From CAZJOD01 sp964547525 (lineage in GTDB: Bacteria; Bacillota; Clostridia; JAAYHZ01): a stretch of 5,080 bases of DNA. Positions 1-5,019 of this stretch are shown one piece after another. Under the pieces are notes generated by a model. It made no database searches. It saw only the letters and a program-made list of their open reading frames with translations, and was not told where the DNA came from. The translations under genes were made by a program, and so were the position numbers. Where the stretch lies: assembly GCA_964547525.1 (NCBI GenBank), contig CAZJOD010000219.1:1-5080 (forward strand), read 5' to 3'. Within the stretch, counting starts at the first letter, position 1; every line of letters starts with the position of its first letter.

Positions 1-38
1 AATATAATTTTCAGAATATAATTCAACAATTATAGCCG

Positions 39-67
39 GGGGCGGTTTGAACACCGCCCCTTGTGTT
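39..67 (+). terminator. GC-rich hairpin terminator or attenuator ahead of the transporter genes
   Basis: GGGGCGGT (39-46) pairs perfectly with ACCGCCCC (53-60) around the loop TTGAAC, followed by the loose T-rich tail TTGTGTT. This is the most GC-rich spot in the window. One reading frame entering from the left edge closes with TAG at 33-35, so the hairpin could end an upstream gene. In polar amino acid importers that gene is often the substrate-binding protein, and a leaky terminator after it would lower expression of the membrane and ATPase subunits. The T-run is interrupted, so partial read-through is plausible. The upstream gene cannot be identified from what is visible. Confidence 0.75.
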
Positions 68-148
68 AAATATCATGTTTGGTTTCTTATTAATTAAACT
101 AAGATAAAAGCCAGTATTTAGTTATACAAAGATGAGGAGCGTGGCAAT

Positions 149-880
149 TTGAATCCGATAGAAAATATCAGATTAGATTTTGCAAATTGGATTGATGATT
201 TCAAAATCAGGTTTATAAATAATTTTATAAACGATAATAGATGGAAGTACATATGGAATGGATTGGGAGTCACTCTTAAAGTAACCCTTTTCGCCGTGTT
301 GATCGGTATTATTCTAGGTTTTACAATAGCCATAATACGTTCGACAAACGAAAAAACAGGTAAACTAAAAATAGCCAATTACATATGTAAAATCTACCTA
401 ACTGTTATTCGCGGGACTCCTGTAGTTGTTCAGCTTCTTATCATTTATTTTGTTATATTCGCTTCTGTTAATATAGATAAAGTGATAGCGGCAATCATTG
501 CTTTCGGTATTAATTCGGGTGCTTATGTAGCGGAAATAGTTCGCTCCGGTATTATGTCTGTTGATAACGGTCAGATGGAAGCCGGTAGAAGCCTGGGTTT
601 TAACTATGTCCAAACCATGTGGTACATAATATTACCCCAAGCGTTGAAAAATGTCCTACCTGCTTTAGCTAATGAATTCATAGTGTTATTAAAAGAAACC
701 TCCATATCAGGATATATTGCCTTACAGGATTTGACCAAAGGGGGAGACATTATAAGAGGCCGTACATATGACGCATTTATGCCCCTATTGGCCGTTGCGA
801 TCATATATTTGATTTTAGTAGTGATATTATCTAAAGGTGTAACCCTAATGGAAAGGAGATTAAGAAGCAGTGACCACTGA
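149..880 (+). CDS. Polar amino acid ABC transporter, permease subunit (HisM/GlnP type)
   Basis: This inner-membrane subunit of a polar amino acid importer would form the channel through which a substrate delivered by an extracellular binding protein passes. The 243-residue protein has a cytoplasmic-looking N-terminal stretch (1-35), then hydrophobic segments at about 41-63, 83-106, 110-128, 170-190 and 210-232. Family marks are NGLGVTLKVT (37-46), RGTPVVVQLL (88-97) and the EAA loop that contacts the ATPase, E144-A-G-R-S-L-G150, followed by the ILP at 161-163. The start is TTG at 149, chosen because GAGGAG (134-139) lies 9 bases upstream; the GTG at 141 is out of frame and meets a stop at once. 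It overlaps the ATPase gene by 11 bases, which suggests translational coupling. The substrate (Gln, Glu, His, Arg, cystine or another) cannot be told from this sequence. No convincing promoter was seen between 61 and 148, so it may depend on read-through from upstream. Confidence 0.95.
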   Translation: MNPIENIRLDFANWIDDFKIRFINNFINDNRWKYIWNGLGVTLKVTLFAVLIGIILGFTIAIIRSTNEKTGKLKIANYICKIYLTVIRGTPVVVQLLIIYFVIFASVNIDKVIAAIIAFGINSGAYVAEIVRSGIMSVDNGQMEAGRSLGFNYVQTMWYIILPQALKNVLPALANEFIVLLKETSISGYIALQDLTKGGDIIRGRTYDAFMPLLAVAIIYLILVVILSKGVTLMERRLRSSDH

Positions 881-1607
881 TGTACTTATACGAGTTGAAA
901 ACTTAACAAAGTGTTTTGGCAAGCTGAAAGCTTTAGACGGTATTGATTGCGAAATCAGAAAAGGAGATGTAGCTGTTGTCATCGGTCCTTCCGGCAGTGG
1001 AAAATCTACTTTTTTACGTTGCTTGAATCTATTGGAAGCGCCTTCCGGAGGCAAAGTATTTTTTGAAGGTACGGATATTACAGATCCCAAAGTAGATATT
1101 AATAAGCACCGCCAGAAAATGGGTATGGTTTTTCAACAATTTAATTTGTTTCCTCATATGACGGTGTTGCGAAATATGACCGTAGGTCCTATAAAGTTAC
1201 TAAATAAAACACAAGCTGAAGCGGAAAAAATCGCAATGGACTTATTGGATCGCGTAGGGTTAGCTGATAGAAAAAATGCATATCCTTCTCAATTATCAGG
1301 CGGACAAAAACAAAGAATCGCTATAGTAAGAGCTTTATGTATGCAACCTGATGTAATGTTATTTGATGAACCCACCAGTGCTTTAGATCCGGAAATGGTC
1401 GGTGAAGTTTTAGATGTTATGAGGAACTTAGCTAAAAGTGGTATGACCATGGTTGTGGTTACGCATGAAATGGGTTTCGCACGTGAAGTTGGTACGCGTG
1501 TTATATTTATGGATGAAGGGAAAATTATTGAGGAAAATTCACCACATGAATTGTTTTTAAATCCTTCCGGCTCCAGATTGAAAAATTTCTTAGCAAAAGT
1601 ATTATAA
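870..1607 (+). CDS. Polar amino acid ABC transporter, ATP-binding subunit (GlnQ/HisP type)
   Basis: This cytoplasmic ATPase powers the importer whose permease is encoded immediately upstream. All nucleotide-binding motifs are present in order in the 245 residues: an aromatic A-loop residue (F16), Walker A GPSGSGKST (39-47), the Q-loop in VFQQFNLFPH (87-96), signature LSGGQKQR (142-149), Walker B MLFDEPT (163-169) with catalytic E167, D-loop SALD (170-173) and the H-switch H199 in VVTHEMGFA. The length and the LFPHMTVLRN segment are typical of the polar amino acid subgroup. The start is GTG at 870, with AAAGGAG (852-858) 11 bases upstream inside the end of the permease gene. The A-loop position is Phe where Tyr is more usual, which should be tolerated because only stacking is needed. 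The gene is followed directly by a terminator, so it is the last in its operon. Substrate specificity is unknown. Confidence 0.97.
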   Translation: MTTDVLIRVENLTKCFGKLKALDGIDCEIRKGDVAVVIGPSGSGKSTFLRCLNLLEAPSGGKVFFEGTDITDPKVDINKHRQKMGMVFQQFNLFPHMTVLRNMTVGPIKLLNKTQAEAEKIAMDLLDRVGLADRKNAYPSQLSGGQKQRIAIVRALCMQPDVMLFDEPTSALDPEMVGEVLDVMRNLAKSGMTMVVVTHEMGFAREVGTRVIFMDEGKIIEENSPHELFLNPSGSRLKNFLAKVL

Positions 1608-1617
1608 AAATACTTAT

Positions 1618-1658
1618 AAAAAATTTATACATTCCTAATTAAATGTATAAATTTTTTT
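1618..1658. terminator. A/T-rich bidirectional terminator between convergent genes
   Basis: A perfect 16-base inverted repeat (1618-1633 with 1642-1657) surrounds an 8-base loop (CCTAATTA). The left arm begins with six A and the right arm ends in seven T (1652-1658), so either strand gives a hairpin running into a U-tract. It begins 10 bases after the ATPase stop codon and would serve the transporter operon on the plus strand and the HAD gene on the minus strand. The stem is nearly all A/T, so it is long rather than strong. Confidence 0.75.
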
Positions 1659-1662
1659 ACAT

Positions 1663-1727
1663 TGTAATCGGTGGAACAAGAAAGTTGTTTATTGGTTTAT
1701 ACTATAGTAAATTACAGATCACCGATT
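1663..1727. repeat. Nested inverted repeats forming a possible three-way junction
   Basis: AATCGGTG (1666-1673) is exactly complementary to CACCGATT (1720-1727), and TGTAAT (1663-1668) to ATTACA (1711-1716) as an alternative pairing. Between the outer arms lie a small hairpin, AACAA-GAAAG-TTGTT (1675-1689), and the palindrome TACTATAGTA (1700-1709). Together they can be drawn as a closed stem carrying two inner hairpins. On the minus strand it begins two bases after the stop codon of the HAD gene and precedes the terminator. It has no U-tract of its own. Whether it is a folded 3' UTR, an operator or the remnant of a small repeat element cannot be decided. Confidence 0.4.
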
Positions 1728-1729
1728 TT

Positions 1730-2377
1730 CTATGATTTTTTATTTAACAAAAGTGGTATTATTTGTTTAACATTGTCTATAACTTGTACACCACATTTTT
1801 TTAGAATAGACTTACTTTGATGCCCGTTCGAAATCAATATGCAGTCGGTATTTATAGCTTTTGAAACTTCAAAATCATGTGTTGTATCACCAATTAACAA
1901 AGCTTTAACCGGCTTTTCTTTCTTTATCCATTCTACGGCAATATCCACTTTACTATGAGCATGAATATTATCTAAACCTAATATGTCAAAGAAATATTTC
2001 TCAATTCTCAATTGTCTGACCTGAAGAAGGAGCATTTCTCTTTCTGTTGCTGATAATATGATTTGTTTTATTCCATTTCCTTTTAACTCCGTTAACACAT
2101 CAACTACACCTTCATATACTCCGGCACTTTTACTATTAGATAAATATTCATCAACCCATTCCACCGCTATATCATTAAAGCTTTCTTTATCAAAATCAAA
2201 ACCAATTTTTTTATAATACTCGATAATAGGAAACCCAAATACTTTATGGTAGTCTTCTTTACTATCTAAAGTTTTAAGCCCTCTTCTTTTCAGCAATGTA
2301 TTTACCGTTTTTATACCTATTTCTACATCGTCAATCAAGGTTCCGTTAAAATCCCAGATGATATGTGTATACATCAT
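1730..2377 (-). CDS. HAD-superfamily hydrolase, probable small-molecule phosphatase (DxN variant)
   Basis: This is probably a cytoplasmic Mg2+-dependent phosphatase of the phosphoglycolate phosphatase-like branch; the substrate is unknown. The 215 residues carry all four HAD motifs: motif I D9-F-N-G-T13, motif II S109 in IILSATE, motif III K143, and motif IV G163-D-T-T-H-D168. Residues 16-95 between motifs I and II form a helical cap of type C1. The nucleophile D9 is intact, but the second Asp of the usual DxD, the general acid/base, is Asn11. Similar DFNGT sequences are, as far as I recall, found in other members, so this need not mean loss of activity. The start is the first of two tandem ATGs (2377 and 2374), behind a weak GAGAG site (2389-2385, minus strand); either ATG could be used. 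It is convergent with the transporter operon, divergent from the aldo/keto reductase and probably transcribed alone. Confidence 0.88.
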   Translation of the reverse strand: MMYTHIIWDFNGTLIDDVEIGIKTVNTLLKRRGLKTLDSKEDYHKVFGFPIIEYYKKIGFDFDKESFNDIAVEWVDEYLSNSKSAGVYEGVVDVLTELKGNGIKQIILSATEREMLLLQVRQLRIEKYFFDILGLDNIHAHSKVDIAVEWIKKEKPVKALLIGDTTHDFEVSKAINTDCILISNGHQSKSILKKCGVQVIDNVKQIIPLLLNKKS

Positions 2378-2424
2378 ACTTGATCTCTCTTTCCCAACTA
2401 AATTTATATAATTTTATAACAATG

Positions 2425-2454
2425 ATTCTACTACAAAATTTTATTTGATTGCAA
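2425..2454 (-). promoter_or_regulatory. Candidate sigma-A promoter for the HAD gene
   Basis: On the minus strand TTGCAA (2454-2449) and TAGAAT (2430-2425) are separated by 18 bases and resemble -35 (4/6) and -10 (5/6) elements. The start of transcription would fall near 2418, about 40 bases before the ATG. The DNA here is very A/T-rich, and a second -10-like TATAAA lies a little closer to the gene, so this is only a candidate. Confidence 0.3.
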
Positions 2455-2561
2455 TAAACGAACAACAAACTGTAGTTAAAAAATAAATTGGTGAAGGTGA
2501 TTATTTTGTTAATATAACGTTTTCAAAAATTTGGAATACTCTTTTATATTTAATCCGATTA

Positions 2562-2570
2562 TGATAATAT
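2562..2570 (+). promoter_or_regulatory. Candidate extended -10 promoter element for the aldo/keto reductase
   Basis: TGATAATAT (2562-2570) contains GATAAT (5/6 to the -10 consensus, 2563-2568) and a TG dinucleotide before an alternative TAATAT. No good -35 hexamer lies 16-18 bases upstream. An imperfect palindrome, TTTCAAAAATTTGGAA (2521-2536), sits just upstream, where an activator or repressor site could lie. The evidence is positional only. Confidence 0.3.
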
Positions 2571-2601
2571 ATAAGTAAATTTAGCTTAGGAGGTTTATTA
2601 T

Positions 2602-3441
2602 ATGCTTTACAGAGAGTTTAAAAATAGTGAGATGTTATCGATGATAGGATTCGGAGGAATACTAGTCGCAAGGGAAACTCAAGAAGAAGCAAATAATTAT
2701 GTTGCGGAAGCAATTACAATGGGTATTAATTATTTTGACATAGCTCCCACATACGGTATCTCTCAAGAAAGAACAGGCCCCGCATTAAGAGGAAAGAGAA
2801 ATGATATTTTTTTAGCTTGTAAAACAACTCAACGTACAGCGAAGGGTGCTGAATATGAATTGCACGATTCTTTAAAAAAATTAGAAACAGACCGTTTTGA
2901 TTTATATCAGTTACACGGGTTGAACTCACCTGATGAAGCTCATACCATATTAGGTCCCGGAGGTGCTTTAGAAACATTTATAAAAGCAAAAGAAAAAGGA
3001 CTTATCCGATACTTAGGTTTTTCCGCTCATTCGGAGGAAGCTGCAATAATCCTTATGGAGCAATATAATTTTGACTCCGCTTTATTCCCGGTCAACTGGA
3101 TTTGCCAATTTACAGACGGATTTGGCAATAGAATAATGGAAACTGCCATTGAAAAAGGAGTTGCTCGATTGGCACTTAAAGCGATGGCACATACAGTCCG
3201 CACCGAAGATTATAAAGCATATCCGAAAGCTTGGTATCGCCCGGTTGAAGAAAAAGAATTGGCGCAGCTGACACTACGGTACACATTAAGTCAACCTGTA
3301 ACAGCGGCATTAACTCCGGGGCATATGGAATATTTAAGATGGGCTGTGGAAATAGGCAACGATTTTAAATCCGTTACATCTGATGAGATACAATACCTGA
3401 AAAAATTAAGTGAAAATGTTCAACCCATATTTCATCGATAA
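2602..3441 (+). CDS. Aldo/keto reductase family oxidoreductase
   Basis: This is probably a cytoplasmic NAD(P)H-dependent reductase of aldehydes or ketones with a TIM-barrel fold; the physiological substrate is unknown. The four catalytic residues of the superfamily are in place: D46 (in NYFDIAPTYG), Y51, K74 (in FLACKTTQR) and H105 (in LYQLHGLNS). Other marks are the N-terminal GFGGI (16-20), LGPGGALE (about 117-124), GLIRYLGFSAHS, and a C-terminal half with KAWYRP and TLSQPVTAALTPG. It resembles the predicted oxidoreductase group of which some members carry a C-terminal Fe-S domain. This 279-residue protein has no Cys cluster there, but shorter members of the group are, to my knowledge, common, so it does not look truncated. 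The start is ATG at 2602, with a perfect AGGAGG (2588-2593) 8 bases upstream. It is flanked by a divergent gene and followed by a strong terminator, so it is probably a single-gene transcript. Confidence 0.93.
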   Translation: MLYREFKNSEMLSMIGFGGILVARETQEEANNYVAEAITMGINYFDIAPTYGISQERTGPALRGKRNDIFLACKTTQRTAKGAEYELHDSLKKLETDRFDLYQLHGLNSPDEAHTILGPGGALETFIKAKEKGLIRYLGFSAHSEEAAIILMEQYNFDSALFPVNWICQFTDGFGNRIMETAIEKGVARLALKAMAHTVRTEDYKAYPKAWYRPVEEKELAQLTLRYTLSQPVTAALTPGHMEYLRWAVEIGNDFKSVTSDEIQYLKKLSENVQPIFHR

Positions 3442-3474
3442 ATGTTTATTTATTTTAAATGATTTAGTTAATTT

Positions 3475-3512
3475 AAAAAGGTATGTATATGTTTTCATAT
3501 TCATACCTTTTT
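3475..3512. terminator. Strong bidirectional terminator between the reductase genes
   Basis: AAAAAGGTATG (3475-3485) is exactly complementary to CATACCTTTTT (3502-3512). After one T-T mismatch the stem continues with ATATG/CATAT (3487-3491 with 3496-3500) and closes on a TTTT loop. T-runs end the stem on the plus strand (3508-3512) and, by symmetry, on the minus strand, so it can stop both the aldo/keto reductase transcript and the opposing SDR transcript. It starts 33 bases after the aldo/keto reductase stop codon and 49 bases beyond the SDR stop. Confidence 0.88.
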
Positions 3513-3561
3513 GAAATTTACAGTATGGAAACGTTATATAATGAATGAATATTAATACTTA

Positions 3562-4329
3562 TTATTCTTCTTTATAAAGCCAGCCGTTTTCATTGTGGAA
3601 TATCATCAATTTAGTCATTCCACCGTCTATATTAATGTTTTCGCCTGTAATAAATCCGTTTTCATCATTACATAAAAATAAAACTGCTTGTGCTATATCC
3701 GATGGTTTTCCAATCCTTTGTACCGGATGCTGTAGCCTGTCCGGCAAACTGTGAGCTGTAGGGTTTTTACTTGTGTCGATCCAACCTGGACTTATGCTGT
3801 TCACCCTAACTTTCCCTGCTAAACTTATTGCTAATGCATGGGTTAAAGAAATTATACCTCCCTTTGTAGCTGCATATGATTCGTTATCTTTTTGAGACAT
3901 GAATGCTCTTATAGAAGCAATGTTTATTATCACTCCGTTTATATTAAAATAATCATAAAATAAAAGGGACAGCATATATGGTGCTGTAACTCCTACTTTG
4001 AATACATAATTAAATTCATCATAAGAGCAACCTGATAAAATTCCTTTCTTGTTCAAACAAGCGTTATTGATCAAATAATCAACATGACCGTATGTTTTAA
4101 TAACCAGTCCGGCAAACTCTATCAATACATTCTCCTCAGAGATATCGCCTTCATAAGATATAACTTGTGTTCCACATTTCTGCAATTCTTTAACGGCATT
4201 CAAAAGAGCATTACCATCCATATCAATAATTGCAATTTTTGATTTCTTTGCGGCAAATTCTCGGGCGATACATAAACCAATACCGTTAGCACCACCGGTT
4301 ATAACAACAACCTTATTTGCGTAATCCAT
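3562..4329 (-). CDS. Short-chain dehydrogenase/reductase (SDR), classical type, with an atypical catalytic Asn position
   Basis: This is probably a cytoplasmic NAD(H)-dependent alcohol or ketone oxidoreductase of unknown substrate. Counting from the ATG at 4329 (255 residues), it has the cofactor motif TGGANGIG (11-18), an acidic D36 after the second strand that favours NAD(H) over NADP(H), D62, NNAC (88-91, usually NNAG), catalytic S139, and Y152-A-A-T-K156. It ends with SPGWIDT, TGENINIDGG and a short tail, MTKLMIFHNENGWLYKEE. The fourth tetrad residue, normally Asn in a VN(L) context in helix 4, aligns with Gly113 in KVGVTAPY. I recall similar VGVTAPY sequences in an SDR subgroup, but could not check. 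An upstream in-frame TTG at 4359 gives ten more residues; it is rejected because it has no ribosome binding site and lies at or before the expected transcription start. The ATG has GAGG (4340-4337, minus strand) 7 bases upstream. Confidence 0.92.
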   Translation of the reverse strand: MDYANKVVVITGGANGIGLCIAREFAAKKSKIAIIDMDGNALLNAVKELQKCGTQVISYEGDISEENVLIEFAGLVIKTYGHVDYLINNACLNKKGILSGCSYDEFNYVFKVGVTAPYMLSLLFYDYFNINGVIINIASIRAFMSQKDNESYAATKGGIISLTHALAISLAGKVRVNSISPGWIDTSKNPTAHSLPDRLQHPVQRIGKPSDIAQAVLFLCNDENGFITGENINIDGGMTKLMIFHNENGWLYKEE

Positions 4330-4364
4330 TATAATACCTCGCCATTGTTTTATATTCAATTATC

Positions 4365-4370
4365 ATTATA
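4365..4370 (-). promoter_or_regulatory. Perfect -10 box (TATAAT) for the SDR gene
   Basis: On the minus strand a perfect TATAAT (4370-4365) follows the bases TAG. The hexamer 17 bases further upstream (TTATAT) is a poor -35. Transcription would begin near 4358, giving a leader of about 29 bases before the ATG at 4329. That position argues against the alternative TTG start at 4359. Confidence 0.5.
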
Positions 4371-4464
4371 CTACTAAATTTAGACAGATATAAAATTATT
4401 ATATTTTTAGGAAAAAAATTTTACATGAAAAGATTTTAAAAAATAACCGTTAAATTCGGCTATG

Positions 4465-4491
4465 TATGAGGGTACAAATAGCACCCTCGTG
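4465..4491 (-). terminator. Hairpin downstream of the Asn-rich gene, possible terminator
   Basis: GAGGGT (4468-4473) pairs with ACCCTC (4483-4488) around a 9-base loop, and A-T and G-T pairs can lengthen the stem to 4465-4491. It lies 10 bases past the stop of the minus-strand Asn-rich gene. On that strand a T-rich run (TTATTTTTT, about 4446-4438) appears only some 18 bases after the stem, so it is not a textbook intrinsic terminator. It may instead protect the 3' end of the transcript. Confidence 0.45.
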
Positions 4492-4501
4492 TCCGTCTTG
4501 A

Positions 4502-4720
4502 TTATCTGTTGTTGCGATTGTCGTTGTTGTTATTGTTTCTGTTGTTGTTATTGTTGTTGTTCTTGTTGTTGTTGTTTTTGTCATTGTTAGGAACTAATTC
4601 ATCGGAAAACTGAACATTATTGTTGTTCCTATTATTGTTGTTGTTGTTGTTCTTGTTGTTCTTGTTGTTGTCATTGTTGTTTCTGTTATTGTTGTTATTG
4701 TTTCTATTATTATCACTCAT
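4502..4720 (-). CDS. Small asparagine-rich low-complexity protein (65% Asn), candidate spore protein
   Basis: I do not recognise this gene as a named family. The 72 residues hold 47 Asn, interrupted almost only by Arg (6), Lys (4) and Asp, giving a small net positive charge. The protein should be fully disordered and soluble, with no signal peptide or membrane segment. The only complex stretch is VQFSDELVP (36-44) at the centre. On either side is a similar block, Lys-seven Asn-Arg-Asn run (23-35 and 53-66), 30 residues apart. It is likely to be a real gene: GGAGG (4735-4731, minus strand) sits 10 bases before the ATG, the frame is open throughout, and a candidate promoter lies upstream. Asn is encoded as AAC 34 times and AAT 13 times, while the permease gene in this window uses AAT 12 and AAC 4. 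The layout recalls gamma-type small acid-soluble spore proteins (Asn/Gln-rich repeats around a protease site). That is inference; a repeat-derived protein of unrelated role is possible. Confidence 0.75.
   Translation of the reverse strand: MSDNNRNNNNNNRNNNDNNKNNKNNNNNNNRNNNNVQFSDELVPNNDKNNNNKNNNNNNNRNNNNNDNRNNR
4508..4713. repeat. Imperfect GTT/ATT (AAC/AAT) trinucleotide tract
   Basis: Outside the central unique stretch (about 4586-4613), nearly every in-frame triplet of the Asn-rich gene reads GTT or ATT on the plus strand. The longest uninterrupted GTT run has five units (about 4644-4658), and two arms of similar pattern lie either side of the centre. Because the unit is three bases long, slippage would change length without breaking the frame. 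Confidence 0.8.
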
Positions 4721-4747
4721 TGTTTAAAAACCTCCATTAAGTTTTGC

Positions 4748-4781
4748 TAGTATTGTATCCATAATTATTTAACTTATACAA
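4748..4781 (-). promoter_or_regulatory. Candidate promoter for the Asn-rich gene, sigma class unclear
   Basis: On the minus strand TTGTAT (4781-4776) and TACAAT (4757-4752) are 18 bases apart, a fair sigma-A arrangement (3/6 and 5/6). The same -10 region, GATACAATACTA (4759-4748), also differs by one base from the CATACAAT pattern of sigma-E, fits CATAnnnTA of sigma-K except for its first base, and nearly matches the CATACTA of sigma-G. The matching -35 spacings for the sporulation factors are imperfect. Transcription would start near 4745, about 25 bases before the ATG. Confidence 0.35.
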
Positions 4782-4798
4782 TCTTATCAAGCGTTCTT

Positions 4799-4984
4799 TT
4801 AACCAATTTCTTTGGCGTTTTGTATTTGTTTATCCGCTTTTTGTATAATTTGCTGTAAATTATTTATAGAAGCCAATTCTTCTGAGAACTCAGTTTTAGT
4901 TTTTAATTGTTCAGCCATTTGACTAATTTTATGCAATTCATTCTGAGCATTACTCAAACATGTTTCTTGTTTTTTGTTTCTCAT
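4799..4984 (-). CDS. Small helical protein with a TEFSEELA motif, unknown function, candidate spore protein
   Basis: I do not recognise a named family. The 61-residue protein is polar and rich in Gln, Lys, Glu, Asn and Ala, has one Cys (C9), and has no signal peptide or membrane segment. Residues 10-30 and 40-59 look like two amphipathic helices, possibly a coiled-coil hairpin, joined by TKTEFSEELAS (29-39). That linker matches the QFSDELV at the centre of the neighbouring Asn-rich protein and resembles the TEFASE-type site cut by the germination protease Gpr in small acid-soluble spore proteins. Translation is well supported: GGAGGTT (4997-4991, minus strand) lies 6 bases before the ATG. The 78-base gap to the Asn-rich gene contains no clear terminator, so co-transcription is possible, although a separate promoter candidate also lies in the gap. 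The spore role is inference from the motif alone. Confidence 0.75.
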   Translation of the reverse strand: MRNKKQETCLSNAQNELHKISQMAEQLKTKTEFSEELASINNLQQIIQKADKQIQNAKEIG

Positions 4985-5013
4985 CCAAACAACCTCCGAA
5001 AGTAATTTGTTCT

Positions 5014-5019
5014 ATTATA
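5014..5019 (-). promoter_or_regulatory. -10-like TATAAT ahead of the 61-residue gene
   Basis: On the minus strand a perfect TATAAT (5019-5014) would place the transcription start near 5007, about 23 bases before the ATG. The hexamer 17 bases upstream (AATTCT) is not a -35. A second TATAAT lies at 5045-5040, also without a good -35. Chance matches are frequent in DNA this A/T-rich. Confidence 0.35.

Noticed and set aside
3..35. Short open frame from the left edge ending with TAG at 33-35, possibly the tail of a binding-protein gene
   Set aside because: Only ten codons are visible with no recognisable motif; it is mentioned with the terminator but not called as a gene.
118..1090. Several minus-strand open frames opposite the permease and ATPase genes
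   Set aside because: They overlap genes with complete family motifs and give no recognisable proteins.
2491..2518. Short plus-strand frame (TTGGTGAAGG...TAA) in the gap before the aldo/keto reductase
   Set aside because: It has about ten codons with no convincing ribosome binding site and no homology that I recognise.
2726..2977. 83-codon open frame on the minus strand inside the aldo/keto reductase gene
   Set aside because: It lies wholly within a well-supported gene on the other strand and its product shows no family motif; it is a shadow frame.
2602..3441. Aldo/keto reductase considered as a truncated Fe-S oxidoreductase
   Set aside because: It lacks the C-terminal Cys cluster of longer relatives, but the catalytic tetrad and C-terminal half are complete and 279 residues fits the shorter subgroup.
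4330..4359. Ten-residue N-terminal extension of the SDR from a TTG codon at 4359
   Set aside because: There is no ribosome binding site before it and it lies at or upstream of the transcription start implied by the TATAAT at 4370-4365. The ATG at 4329 has a good site and fits the usual SDR N-terminus.
4508..4713. GTT/ATT tract considered as a CRISPR-like or tandem non-coding repeat array
   Set aside because: The unit is three bases and always in frame with a gene that has a ribosome binding site; there are no spacers or longer direct repeats.
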